Source of the DNA: Bicyclus anynana
Taxonomy: Eukaryota > Arthropoda > Insecta > Lepidoptera > Nymphalidae
Length of the DNA stretch: 64,000 nt
Reading direction: 5' to 3'
Assembly (NCBI RefSeq): GCF_947172395.1
Contig: NC_069087.1
Span: 9,629,107 to 9,693,106, forward strand
The translations under genes were made by a program, and so were the position numbers. The notes beneath the pieces are model-generated. The model had not been told where the DNA came from. It did no database searches and saw nothing but the letters and a program-made list of their open reading frames with translations. Position 1 is the stretch's first letter. Each line of letters begins with the position of its first letter. Positions 9,422 through 24,400 of the stretch are shown in pieces.

Positions 9422-12400
9422 CTAAAGAAAGGATAACAATTTATCAGAAATTATGGATATGAACTGGTTATTAAATAGATAAATATATAGATGAAGTCAT
9501 TCATCATTATCACCCATATTCGGCTCACTGCTGAGCACGAGTCTCCTCTCAGAATGAGAGGGGGTTAGGTCAATAGCTGGCCCAATGCGGATTGGTAGAC
9601 ATCACACACGTAGAGAATTAAGAAAATTCTCAAGTATGCAGGTTTCCTCACGATGTTTTTCCTTCACCGTTTGAGACACGTGATATTTAATTTCTTAAAA
9701 CGCACATAACTGAAAAGTACATGCTCCGAACCGGATTCAAATGTTCGAATTCGAATCTTGACCGAGTCCTTGTATGGAAAGTCTTTCATTATTCTAGGTA
9801 CATTTGTAAATGTAAAATGATAAGTGGATTATTTATTAGGTATACGTTATAAAACTTGCAAAAATAATAAATAGAAGGATATGAAATAGGGGTTGAAAGT
9901 TGACATCGATTTATACGCGGACGAAGTCGCGAAAGATAACTTACCGGTTGACATTTTCCAAAACAGACACGTATATTACATTGGAATTTGATATTATCGC
10001 TGCTAGGGAATTTAAAGGCATTGAAAGACGCACGCAGTGCGCTACCGTCTTCGTTTCGTTCCCATTCTCCAAAGATGGCTTTGTCGGTGGCACAACCATC
10101 TTCATCCGTAACTGTGTATTCGTTTTCAATATTTGTTGAAACTTCGCTAGTTTTTGCAATACAACTGCGAGCAAAACCACCGTAGATGCCTAAAATAATA
10201 AATAATATTAATTTGAGCTTCGTGTTTGGTGTTTAAACATTGAGTGTTACTTTAGAAGTATCCAAAAGCATTGGTGTTAGTTTAGAAATGTCTTTGCTAA
10301 CGAGTCAAGAGATTTCCAGAAGTTCTTTTGTTGTTTGAAATACTGGTGTTTAAACTTCATGGTAATGCTTAACCTGTATATGACATGAAATATCTACTTA
10401 CATACTATCGTTGCTACTTACTTGATGGTTGGACATCAACTTGGAGTACTAAGTTTTCTCCAATTTCTGCAGAATTGACCTCACCACCATTTTGCGATAC
10501 AATTCTCATCGAACAAGTGGGCGGTGGTCCAGTGTTAGCAATCGTGCCGGCAGTTGTCAACATGGATACGTTGAACGCTAACGTTACGTTTTGTTCACCG
10601 GTCTGATAAATGCATTTTATGTGGAAGGCCTTAGCATTAGATGTTACTAATTTCGGATGTTTCTGCATTACCAAGACGAAGCTCGCCAAACCCTGCATTA
10701 GAATATTGAAATATTAAGAATTTAAATAATCTTAAAATTTAACAATAATTAAGCATATAAATAAAGTGTATTTGTTATACCTATAGAACTCAAATTCTTA
10801 TTTACTTAATATTTATAAATTTATCTCTACATGACACTATGTATGATGAGTTATTATTATTATTTAAAAAAAATCTATTACGTCGTAAATTTTTGCACTG
10901 TAAAAAGTAAGTAGGTACATTTTAAGTATTTTTTTCACAATGTTATCACAACTAGGTATGTATAATGGCATCATTTTGAAATTATAGGCAAACTATAAAA
11001 CTTACGTTTACGTGTACTAATCCGCAATCTCCGAAAAATACGGTAAAATCAACAGGTCTTTCTTGATTTTCTGTCGTATGAACAACGAGACGGCAACGTT
11101 CGTCTTTGCTGTATCCTTTCACGTAGAGTACTCCATTGAAGTCCTTAATTTTAAGACTTACACTGACTCCGTTTGCGAGACAGTGAACCTGAAATGCATC
11201 ACCGTTAATATGACAGTCTGATATGAGTATTAAAAGTAAAATCCTTGTCAGTGCAAAATTCTTTTTAAAAAAACATTTTTACTAGACATAATTAAGCTTA
11301 CCTGCATTTCTGGCAGTGGGAAATCAGTGCGGTAATTGGTAATATTCGGTGAAGTAGTAGAATTGCAGTGAACTCTTGGATTACCGATATACCCAGTAAT
11401 ACAAGTGCAGCGAGAGCGATGGTTAACAGCTTCACATGTCGCAAAGAGGCCACAAGGCTCAGCTTCGCAAGCGGGCACACATTGTTCGTTGATACATCTG
11501 GAAGCACTGTCACAGTCGTCGTCGACGCGGCAGCCGCCGGGCACGCAAGCGTTACCGCGCAGCATGTATCCGCGCTCAATGTCACACACACATCGGCCTC
11601 GCGCATCAAGCACGCGTCCTTCGTATTCTAAACAAGGCACACATTCGCCGGTGACATCTACGCCTTGACCTTGCACGCATTTTGTTCCGGGTGCTGAAAT
11701 TAAATAGTAAATATTAGGTTTTTTGAAAAGCTTTGCAAATAATTCTTTAAGTAGTCAGCACGACAAAAGTCCAATGGATTATATTGATAGAGACATTTCT
11801 CATTAGGTTTTATTATATTTATAACAGTAACAATAGAAAACTTAAAGTACTTACGTTTATATGGTGTGCATTCTACTAAAGCGTATCCTCTATAGCCAGG
11901 TAGACATTCGCATATCATGGTTCTTACTGGTAAAGTATCAGCGACTTTACAGTCCGCATTGACTCCGCATGGATTCGCTTCTAAGCAAGGGTTAACACAT
12001 TTTGATCCTATGCATGCTGTTCCTGATGGACATTCTATATCAGAGGAACATTTTGGTTCCGTTTTGTTGCAGCCGTTTGCAGTACTTTCAAAACCGGGTG
12101 GACAAACACAATATACTTCGTGAAGGTGTACTTTGCACTCGGCAGGCTCGTTGCACGTTGTGCCGGTACAAGGTTCAACACATTTGGAATTGATGCAAGA
12201 TTTATCCGGCGTACATTCTGTGCTTGCTCGACAGCTGATAGGTGAACAGGCTACGGCGGGGTTGCCAACAGTTCCAATTTTACAACGGCAAGATGCTCGA
12301 TGTTCAACGCCGTAACATTCAGCGGATTGTCCACAGATGTCTGGTTCCACAGAGCAAGCAGGGACACAACGGTTGTTGATACACGTTTCATCGTCTGCGC

Positions 12401-15400
12401 AATGGCTATTAGACTGACATTTTATATCGTAACATCCAGTGCGAGGGTCACCAATAAAGCCCGGTCTACAGGCACAAACCGGTTTATGATCTCTTATCTG
12501 ACAATCGGTATTTGGTCCGCAATCACAAGGGGTCTTGCAAACAGATGATATACATGCGTCGTTAGAAGTACAGTCATTGTCAATCTCGCAAGCTGCTTCT
12601 TGTATTGGAGTAGATGGACGACATACGCCCTTTCCACTGCTCACATATCCAGGTGGGCAGGAGCAAAGCATAGTTCGAACAGGTAATGTGGGGGACACTT
12701 CGCATTGAGCAGGTAAAGTACAAGGTTGTAAGGCTGTGCATGGATTAACACATTTAGCCGACAAACAAGCTAATTTCGATGGACAGTCTGCATCTACGTA
12801 ACATTCGGCTGTAATTTGAGGTCTGCATTCGATATATGGGCTGCCTGTATATCCTTGTATACATTTACACACACCAATATGATTTCGTACTAGGCATTCA
12901 GCGTTATTACCACATATGTTTGCAGATAGGCACGGATTGATACACCTATGAGCATGACATTGTTTATCGAGAGAACAATCACCATTCGATCTACATTCAA
13001 TGGCATTGCACCCGAAGTAAGCATCACCTTCGAATCCTGACCGGCAACGACAAAGTGGTTGTGACCTTTCTACAAAGCATTCTGCATTCGGGCCACATGT
13101 GCTGTTTAATAAACATGGGCTGACACAGTTCCCATTGACACATGCTTCGTATGATTCACATTCAGTATTTGTACGGCATCCAACTATACGGCATTGTCGG
13201 TACGGATTACCATCGTACCCTTCTCGGCAAGCACAAACAGGTCTATGGTTTCGAATATAGCATTCAGTATTGTCTCCACAGTTACATGGGTTCCTACAGA
13301 TTCTATTAATACAGGATTCTTGATCACTGCAGTCATCGTCCGTCGAACAGCTAAGTGGTGGTAATTGAGCTGGTTTGCATGAACCCTTTTCATCTGGTAT
13401 ATAACCTTCAGGGCAACGACATAACAAAGTGCGGAATGGAATACTGTCAGAAACGGAGCAACGGGCGTTTGTTCCACACGGCTTAAGTTCTTTACAAGCG
13501 TCGCGACATTCATCTCTGAGGCAAGCTTGTCCGCTGGGACAGTCGCCATCCATCTTACATTCCGGTTCTCCAATTATTATAGCTCTTTCACAATATGTCA
13601 AGGGATCTCCCATTGGAAGGGCAGCTGGACATTTGCAGAATGCGGCGTGATTACGAGCAAAACAATTTGCGTTATAGGCACATGGATTACGTCCCTCGGC
13701 CGAACAGGCGTTCAAACAAACTCCCTTAATACAGACACTATCATCATTGCAATCATTGTTAACTTCGCATTCTAATGCTTGACATTTGTTGTATGGATTT
13801 CCTTTAGTGCCTATTGGACAGCGACATTGAGGTCGGTGATTTTCGCCAAAGCACTCAGCGCTCACAGCACATGGAGCTTCTATTACACAAGGGCTTACAC
13901 ACGCTCCATTGTAACACATGTCGCTATTAGGGCATTCTGAATCAGATGTGCAATCAACTGAAACAATAAATGTTATAATTAAATACCTGTTACATTTAGT
14001 TGATATCACGTTAGGTACATTTAGTGATATATAGAAATGCAATTTACAATTATCTACCTGTTGAAGGTCCTATTAAAACATTATTATTGCAATACCGAAC
14101 AAATCGTCATGTTAATCATAAATAGTCTTACCTTTAATACATCCAATGTAAGGATTTCCTGAGTGACTTCGTTCACAGTAACAAACTGCGTGATGTCTCA
14201 CCACAGTGCATTCAGCGTTGGTACCACAAAGACATGGGTTGCCACATGCACCATTTATACATGCTTGTGATAATGGACAATCAGAGTTAGCTTTGCAACC
14301 AACTGGTATAATAGCTTGCGATGCTGTAACAAGGGGTAAAACATTCATTTGTTAAACATTGATAAATGAAATTTAATTTTGAAATGATTAGTATATTTCT
14401 TAACAAAACTTACGCGGCGTACACCTTATGTTTGCGTTGCCAGTGTAACCTATTGGACAAGAGCAGCGTGGTGTATGGTTTATGACGCGACAGAGAGCTC
14501 CAGGGCCACAAGAGTCCATGCACGGATTTATGCAAGTTCGTTCTCTACAAGCTTGTTCCAGTCCGCAATCTTCATCTTTGTAACATTCCAGTACTGATGG
14601 CTGTCTCGATTCTGATAAAAGAAAACAACATTAAGAAATCTGGTGTCACTACATAAGTCATCGTAACAGTGTAGTCTGTTGCGGCAGCAAATATAAGAAA
14701 TGAGGCATACGGACAAGATGATAATTATCGTGTACATTATTTTCTATTTCAGATTTGTCGATTAGGAGGAAATTGGCAAATTTCTCTACCACTATATATT
14801 TTTTTAATTATTTTGTAGGACTAACCTGGATTACATTCAATTCTTGGATTTCCGAGGTATCCTGGAGGACAACTGCAGCGGGAAACGTGATCAGCTGATT
14901 CGCAAAGTGCATTGTGTCCGCACGGTGCAGCTTTACAGGCGTCCACACAGTTGCCACGGCGACAGGTCTGGCTGGGGGCGCAATCTGGATCCGCAGAGCA
15001 CTCTGCTTCCGGCGGTGATCTGCATCCGGTGTCCGGTGCTGCGCGCCCTTCGTCAGGACATACGCAAGCGACTGCGCGAAGCGGCAATATATCGACGGTT
15101 TTACAAATAAGTCCAGCATCGCATGGATTGCCCTGGCACAGATCGACACATTTGGCGTTAACACAACCTAATGGACGAGCGCAGTCCGAGTCAGTGGAAC
15201 ATTCGTCAGTGAACTGTACGGTGACACAGCCGCGAACGTATGGGTCTCCATTGTGACCGGGTGGGCACGTGCATATCGGCCGATGGAGGGTGGCGGTGCA
15301 TATAGCACCCGGTGCGCAACTATTTTCGGAACACGCAGGTTGACAGAATCTATTCAGACGGTTGCATATTTGAGTGTCATCGCAGTCTTCGTTGTAGTGG

Positions 15401-18400
15401 CACACCGCTGAGATGCAAGCGCGGCGGGCGTCGCCCTGAGTGCCCGCCGGGCAGCGACACGTGGCGGCGTGGGCGACAGCTTCGCACAACGCGTCCCGCC
15501 CGCACGGTCCCTGTGCGCACGGGTCTCTGCAGTAGCCGTTAATGCAAGCCTTGTCGAATGGACAGTCGTCATCTGAAGTGCACTCCGCTGTAAAGTAATA
15601 TGCGTGTAATATTAAAATCACCAGAATCATATCTTAACTTGTATATTACTTACAACTTAACAAGTAATGAGAAAACAATTGTTTTAAATAAGTGCATTTT
15701 GGATTTTCAAGTTAATGCAAGGCAAATGATATTCAATCAAGACACGTGGGGTATTTTAAATGAGTCAACAAATGTTTTTAATTCAATTTGATTGGTATTT
15801 TTGGTCAGAGCATTGTTTTTAAAATGCGGAATTTATATAACTATTCATTGGGCATTAATTCTCTGGCCACGTAATAAAAGGTAATAACGGTTGAAACTTC
15901 CTCAAAGCCTTTTTTTTCCTCATTAGGTGTGTATAATCTATATGCAGGGTGCTCGGTAGTAATTTCCATAACTCTGGATTTATATTCTTTAACGAAAATT
16001 AAATAAAAATATTTAAGGAACATGTGTTCTAAAATTAATATTTTCGGGGTAAATAATATTTCTTGTAAATAGATCTTAAAATGTGTCCCTTAGTATACGC
16101 ATCCTTATAATTATGACGTAGCCAAGCTTTACGTATTTTAAGATGCAAGCATAGATAACGGCGTGTGTTACATAGATAGTTGGAATATATATATATATAC
16201 CTACTAACTATAAACTATAAACTATACCTACTAATACTATAAAGACGAAAGATTTGTATTTTTGTATGTAATGAATAAAATCAATCTACTAGACGGGTTT
16301 GAAAATTTAGAAGAGTAGCATGGGCTTTATTATATCCTCGTATCCCCACGAAAGCGGGAACTACGTGGGTGCAATTGCGAGGTCTTGCTAGTATGCAATA
16401 AAGTTAGACATAGACTTACGCGTGTAGCAAGCCCGCGCCGGGTCGCCCGCAGTGCCGGGCGGGCAGCGACAGCGCGCGCGGTGCGCGTGAGCCTCGCACA
16501 GCGCGCCCGCGCCGCACGCGCCCGCGCACGCCGACACGCAGCGCCGCCCGATGCACGCCTCCGCTGTGCCGCACTCCTCGTCCGCCAAGCACATTGGTCC
16601 GGTTTCAACTGTTTCATTTTAAATTATCATTAGCACCACGTTTCGAACTAACTATCTAAGTAGTTCGAAGAGTAGATGGACGTTGAGGTCCCAAAGTGAC
16701 GGAATGGCGAACCGAACTAGAAAGCGCAGTGTTGGTCGTCCCCAGGTGGACTGATGACTTCAAGTGAGTCACAGGGAGTCGCTGATACAGACGACTCAGG
16801 CTCGTGGTGTTTGGAAGGCCCTACAAAAGGTCCATGTCCAGCTGCAATGGACGTCCATCGTCTAATAAACTAAGCCTAATTAAAATAAATTAATTTTGAG
16901 TTTTTGATATGATGATGATGCAGTTACAGGTTCCAACGGTGTGTTATTAAAAATTCCAAACAACCCAACACCATCCATCCACTTCGAAACCATGACTATA
17001 TTTCTGCCAAGATTATATCATAATGGAAATAATCAAATAGTAAATATTTATTTACTAAATACCTAGGCTTTTACAAGTATTTATGAAATGTCTAGTACGA
17101 CTGTTTGTAGTGACTCTATTACCGGTCCGGAAGACTGCACTGAGAAGAAACTCAGCAATCGCTCTAAAAAAGAATGCATCCTAATGTTCACTTCATAATT
17201 GAAAAGAAAAACGTTATCCGCTTACCTCAAAGGGTCTTTACAAATAAAGTCCGTAATACTTAAGTTGGATTTGAGTGAGTACGAGCACTCATTAAGGAAC
17301 GATTGCTTTATTGTGCATTTGTAATTTAGAATTAAATGGCTCAAGTTATTATTATTTCATTAATAATTTATGCGACTAGAAAATTTGAATGACTCATGAT
17401 AAACGGTTGCAATACTTACTTTGTGTGCACGCAACTTTGGGATCTCCTTGCAGGGGTGGTACGCAAGTACACGAGGCGCGGTGTGCGCTGGCGTGACACT
17501 CGGCGCCCACTCCACAAGCGCCGGAGACACAAACGTTCTTGCATTGGCCTTGGTGGCATTGCTCCTCGTCACTACAGTCAGAGTTCTCTTGACATTGGCC
17601 TCCTAAGAAAAATATGAAGTTAAAAATAATATCTGAAGACGTTACTTTTATGGCCACAATAGCTTATAAACATGCAAGGCATGTTGGTAATCTTTTATTT
17701 TAGAAAAATAATGTCACAAAAGAATAGCCTCTTCAAGTCCCGAAAGAAAAGTAGTTACATAAAATAACATTTATGTACATAAGTGTATGATACAAAATAT
17801 AAACAATGCATTTTTATTCGACACGGTTGCAGATTCTTAATTTTGAAGTGCAGTTCAACTCACGCTTGGCTACAGGTACCTATTTGCATCCTGTCGTAAC
17901 GATAAAAATGATATTATTAATATAAGAATCTTACAATTTATATGTAGATACATACTACATGTATTGAACATTAACTACTTTCAAACAATTTTCTCACATT
18001 TATATAAACTCGTAGAATAAAATATTTGGGGGTGCTGAGATATAAAGGGACTTGAAAAACTTACTGGGATTGCATTGCACAGAAGCATCTCCGGTCAATG
18101 GTGGGGGACACTCGCATACTAGCGTTCGGAAAGGCAGCGTATTCGCAACTCGACAAACCGCTCGAGTACCACAAGATGATGCATCACAAGGGTTCTTGCA
18201 GGTTTCTTGTAAACAAGCTAATCCTGGGCCGCACTCAGCATCGTTTGAGCACTCGCTTCGGTCTTGCACTAAAATAATACCACAAGAGTATAAACGTGTA
18301 TCCAATTTTATAAATATCTCAAGCATATATTTATTTTATAATGAGTTCAAAACTACCTGGTCTACATTCAATTTTAGGATCGCCTAGAGTAGCACGCGGG

Positions 18401-21400
18401 CATTCGCAGACTGGGGTGTGACGGACTACATTACAAAGTGCTTCGGGCGCACAAGCGCCGATGCACGGATCTTGACATTTTTTCCCTCTGCACGCTAACC
18501 AAGCGGGGCAATCTTCGTCCAGGGTACATTCGTCTCTACGACAGCCAGTCCATGGATCTCCTCGAGTTCCCGAATCGCATTCACAAGACGCTACATGACC
18601 GCGTGCAAAGCAATGTGCTTCAGGACCGCAACGGACTCGTAAACATACTTTGACACAAGAGCCGCTATCACAACTCTCGTCATCAGGACAGTCGTTGTTG
18701 CTGTGACATTGAACTGAAAAAGTTTGTTAATTATTGTCTAATATTTCTTTAGTCGAGAGAAAATTGACTAGGTAATTAACATCGATATTATTTAACCAAA
18801 TATGTATTTGTTTATTACCTGAATAACAGCCTCTGTAAGCATCACCTTCGTAGCCAGGTAAACAAGTGCAGCGAGCTCTATGTTGTTTTGCAATGCAGCG
18901 AGCATTTATACCGCAATTTGTAGGTCCACATGCTGGTGTACATTTTGTATCAATACAAGCTGCGTTGTCGGCACATTGATCATCACGCACACACTCTGGT
19001 AGAGGTGGCGCTACGGTGACAGTAGTGATGCGTTCACAACGTACAAATGAATGTCCTGTGTAACCCTCTGGGCAAGAACAAACAGCGGAATGTCTGACAC
19101 CCGTGCATATGGCATTGATACCACAGGCATTGATGCATGGGTCTGAGCATTTCCTATTGATACAGGATCGATCTCCGGGACAATCATCATTGACAATGCA
19201 CTCTGGATATGTGCAGAATCCTTCGCGGCATGTGCCGTGAGGTCCACATGGATTAGGGTCGCAAGGATCAAATACTGTCGGACTCGTAGGAGGTGTATCT
19301 ATAAATGAATATATTTTAATTATAGTTAAATAATGAAAAAACGTTATACGAAATAATGAAAAAGTTCAATAAAAAGTAACTATCACGAGTTTCTTATGTA
19401 TCTAACTAACCTCTAACTCGGCAGTTTTGGAACGGATCGCCAGTCATAGAAGGCGGACACGAGCATATCGGTGCGTGATCAAATACTCTGCACATCGCTC
19501 CATTGCCACAAGTGCCAATGCATGGATCGACGCATTTGTTGCGTATACAAGCCCGATCACGTGGACATTCCGAGCTTACAACACATTCAGGCCGGCATCC
19601 AGTGGAGGCTGCATTACCACTAGTGCCACTCGGACAGGAGCAGACGGCGCTACTGCCTACGACGGTGCACAATGCTCCGGGTCCGCAAGGCGATGGTGTA
19701 CAAGGTGGTGCTGGAAGCAAATGTTATTTTTAGATCATGAAATTTCAGCTTTAATCAGTAATTAACGCGGTTATGTGTTGTTATACTGTTTTTATATTAA
19801 TTTAATTTACAAGACAAATTGGTACGGTATGGCATCCCCACACTAAAGTTCGTTAATTGATGGAGTAGATATTTTTGGCTTTCATTTTAATCACGAAAAT
19901 TTGTATTTCTGCATTTACCTGATGGGATTATGTCACAACGTTCGAATGCATTTCCTCTGGTTCCTGAAGGACACGAACATAGAGGAATGTGGTTAACAGT
20001 TTCACATTCAGCTCCGACACCGCATGTTCCTTGACACGGGTCGCGACAGTGTGATCTGATACATGCGCGGTTTGGTGAGCAGTCGGAATCTGCGACACAC
20101 TCAGGGCGACATCCAGTGTAGGGGTCGCCACGTAAGCCCGGCTCACATTCACAGGATGCACCGGTACCTCTTGTGCGGCATATTGCGCCAGGACCACATG
20201 GTGATGGGTTGCATGGGTCATTTGGCGGTTTGACTGTAAGTTTGCAAAAATACGTTATAATACCTGTTATTTCACAATCAAGCAAGTATATTGCAAGCTT
20301 ATTAGCAAGCTTTTAGCTTAAAATACATATTAAAAGGTCACTTTTAAACTTTAAAATTTTAAACAAGAGCGACTTCCTCAGTTTTTGCAAGTAAAACCCA
20401 TGCCTAAGTTTTAAATGCGAAAACGTAAGTTCACCGCCATCTAGTTTTCAAAAATATATTCCCTAGCTTTTATCTAGCAATAATTTAAAAACGATAGTTC
20501 TTAAAAGCAATCTTCCAGGTGAATCTATCTTACAAATATTTCCGATGGGTCGACATTCAATAACTGGGTTGCCGGTAGTAGATGGGGGACAATCGCAGCG
20601 TGGTTCATGAGCGAACGCTGTACACACGGCACCCTGCCCACACGCTCCAGGGCAAGGGTCAGTGCACCGTCTGTTTAAACACATGAGCTTCCAGTCACAG
20701 TCGCTAGACTTGGTACACTCGGGGCGACAGAATGGTGGCGCGCCTATGAACTCTGCACGGCATCGGCAGACGCCATCAACGCAATCAGCATTTAGACCGC
20801 AATCCGGACACGGTGATTTTGTGTCGGCTTCAATTCCAAGAACTGTAGGAACATATTTAAATAAAGTAATTAAATATCTTTCTTTAAATAAATACCTATT
20901 AGGAAGAGTTTTATGAGAAAATTATATTACCTGGCACACAACGGATAAATGGATCACCGGTGTAATGACTAGGGCAAGTGCAAATTGGGGAATGTGATTT
21001 AGTTCGACATATTGCATGCATTCCGCATGAACCTGGGCATGGGTCTCTACACTTATTATTGCGACAAGCCAGACTCGGTGGACAGTCGGTGTCAACACGA
21101 CACTCGGGGCGACAGCTTGGTGGTTCCTCGTACATGGCAGATCGGCACGAACAGTGAGCGACAGTACCAGCTGCTTGACAAATGCTATTCGGACCACATG
21201 GATTCGGTGAACAGGGATCAGTAACACTTGTTGCTGAAATATAGTTGAATACATATTAATAAAACAGATTTTGCAACAAACATATTTGAATACATACGCA
21301 TAGGTACTTAATAATTTCGCAATTGTTATTAATGGTAAACATACCTATTACGCGCCGGCAAGCAATAAACGGATCCCCTTGTAGTGGTGCTGGACACTCG

Positions 21401-24400
21401 CAAATCGCCAAGTGATTATAAACATTACATATGGCATCTAAACCGCAGGCATTTTTACAGGGATCAATGCATTTGTAATTAACACATGCCAATTGTTTTT
21501 GGCATTCATCATCGGTAGTACATTCTGGTCGGCATTCGATGTAAGCATTGCCATGATATTCGGGAATACAAGAACATGTTCCATTGTCACATAGTGCGTT
21601 AATGCCACAGGATGTTACCGCACAGGCGTCCAGTGGTGGTACGATTATTGGATCTGTTAATAAGAAATAGAGGTAAAATGAAATTTTCCTGTAGGTACCT
21701 ATAAATAATTTTCTGATACACTCAAATACCAAGAAATATGTTCGGTTTCCCTAATATTGCATTGCAATTGTGTAAATAAAAATACGTACCTTTAATTTTT
21801 TCATAGCACCTTACAAATGGATCTCCGGTATAGCCTACTATACAAGTGCAAATAGCGAGGTGATTCATTGCACGACATTCTGTATAACTTCCACAGGATC
21901 CTACGCAAGGATCCATGCATTTTTCACGTACACACGCCCTATCTCTTGGACAATCTTCATTAATTGTGCATTCAGGAGAGCATTGTGGAGGTACCCCAAG
22001 GTAACCTGGTTTGCAACTGCACGAAGCAGAGCCACCAACATCTCTGCAGATAGCAAACATACCACAAGGACTTGGTTCACATGGGCTTTTAACTGTTGTA
22101 GCGATTATCTGTACTCTGGTACATTTTATGAATGGGTCGCCTTCAAAACCTGTAAGACAGGTGCAGTACGGGCTGTGCCGGTGCACGCGACATTGAGCAT
22201 TTTCTCCGCACGTTCCGATGCAAGGATCTACACATTTCTGTTTAATGCAAGCTTCATTTAGCGGACACTCAGAACTGGTTATACATTCTGGCCTACAGTT
22301 TGGTGGGCTACCCATAAAATCTGGTTGACACGTACATATAGCTTGTTCATTGACATTTCGACATGTACTATACGGGCCACACGGTGACGGATGACATGGG
22401 TCTTTGGGAGCTTCTGTTAAAAAAAGTTCACTCGTTAAATTCAATAGATATAAAAAGCTAATGACAAAAAATAGGTATATGATATTAATGAAATTTGAAA
22501 ATTACCTTCTCTTATGGCACAGCGATCATATGGATTACCTGAGTAACCATTAGCGCAATAACATTTGGCCACATGATTTACCGTTTGGCATTCAGAATTT
22601 ATTCCACAAAAACCTATACATGGGTCTTTGCATTTTTCGTTTATACAAGTTAAACGTTGAGGACAATCAGAGTTCAGCACACATTCAGGTCTGCACCCTT
22701 CGTAGGGGTTTCCAAAGAACCCACTTATGCACATACAGCTTGCTGCTTCATTTCGTTCTTGACATATAGCGTTAGGTCCGCATGGATTCGGCAAACATGG
22801 CTTGATCTGTGCCGTCGGTCGGATGGACACTGGAAGTATTTATCAAGTTAATATCTTAAATAGGTACAGCTTATGCATATTTTCAAAAACAATAACGACT
22901 TTTGATGTACATATTTAGTCGCTACAAACAAAGGTCTGAATAAAAGTAATTAGTACCTTTAATAAGATGACATTCGTAAAAAGCATCCCCTTCATATCCA
23001 GAGCTACAAGTACACATAGGTGAATGACTGATCACACGACATTCTGTATTACGTCCGCAGGCACCGATACAAGGGTCGGCACACTTGTTGTTTATACAAG
23101 ATTTGTCGAAAGTACATTCACTATTGGTTATACATTCAGGACGACAATATGGCGGGTTTCCAATAAAGCCAGTCAAACAACTACAAGACGGTGTTTCTCC
23201 AACTTCACGACATAAAGAATTTGGCCCACATGGGGAAGGCGTGCACGGTGACGTTTTTGGAGTATTCTCATCTGTAACGGATATATTAAATTGTCAGTAA
23301 TAATATGGTACGATCAAGGATATTAAACGAAATTCTAATTTGTATCTCAATTAACTTACATTGTATGGTTAAGCAACGTGTAAATGGATCCCCAGTTAGT
23401 CCACTTTGGCAATAGCATATAGGTTTATGATTATGAACTTTACATTCCGCGTTTAATCCGCAAGACCCTTCACACGGATTGATGCATTTCTGATTAGAAC
23501 ACGATAACACACTTGTGCACTCTGAATCAACTAAGCACTCGGGCCGGCAAGATGGTGGCACTCCAATATAACCCAGGAGACAAGAACACATAGCTTGATT
23601 TTGTATTGTTTGACACTGACTGTTGGGGCCGCATGGAGAAGGAACGCATGGATTTATTTTCTCTTGCTCTACTGAAAAAGTAAATATTCGTAAATAAGAT
23701 ACCCTTCATATCTTCAGTTCTACATAGTATTAAATACTGTCTAATTTTTTACCTTCCAGTGGTGTGCACGCAAAGAATGCGTTGCCTACAGTATTACGAG
23801 GACAGCTACACATAGGTATGTGATTGTATACATCGCACGTTGCATTTTGACCACATAAGTTTAAACATGGATTCAGACATTTGTTGTTGACACATGCTAG
23901 GTTTAATGAACAGTCAGAGTTATGAGTGCATTCAGGTCTACAACTTAAGTAAGGATTTCCAAAGAAGTTTGTTTTACAGGTACAAACTCCATCGTTACAG
24001 ATTGTATTAGCTCCACAAGGGCTCGGGTTACACTTGTCATAAACAGCCGGTACATGTTCTGCAACAAATAGCAAAAAAATATTAAAAAATATCTACCAAT
24101 GCACTGGATATGAATTCTTGTTAACGAATTATTCTTGAATTATATTTTATCGTACCTATTACTTCCATAACAAAGCAACTTTCGAATGGGTTTCCAGTAT
24201 ATCCTTCAAGACAACTGCATACAGCAGAATGTTGATGAACTTGACACATTGTTTGTAGGCCACAGGAACCGAGGCACGGATCTCGACATTTACGATTTAT
24301 ACAGGCTGTATTAGAAGGACAATCTGAGTTCACGGCACATTCTGGTTTACAGTTTGGTGGAAGTCCAATAAAGTTTTCCAAACAAGCACACATTGGTGTC

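Noticed and set aside
8965..9462. 165-residue plus-strand open frame over the dpy 3' end
   Set aside because: It is Arg/Ala/Pro-rich antisense of the GC-rich last exon and 3' UTR; the minus frame gives a clear ZP end, basic site and transmembrane helix.
14528..14737. Open frame reading MYTIIIILSVCLISYICC as a membrane peptide
   Set aside because: It is a shadow frame over exon 90 and its intron; the correct frame gives a DPY-EGF unit.
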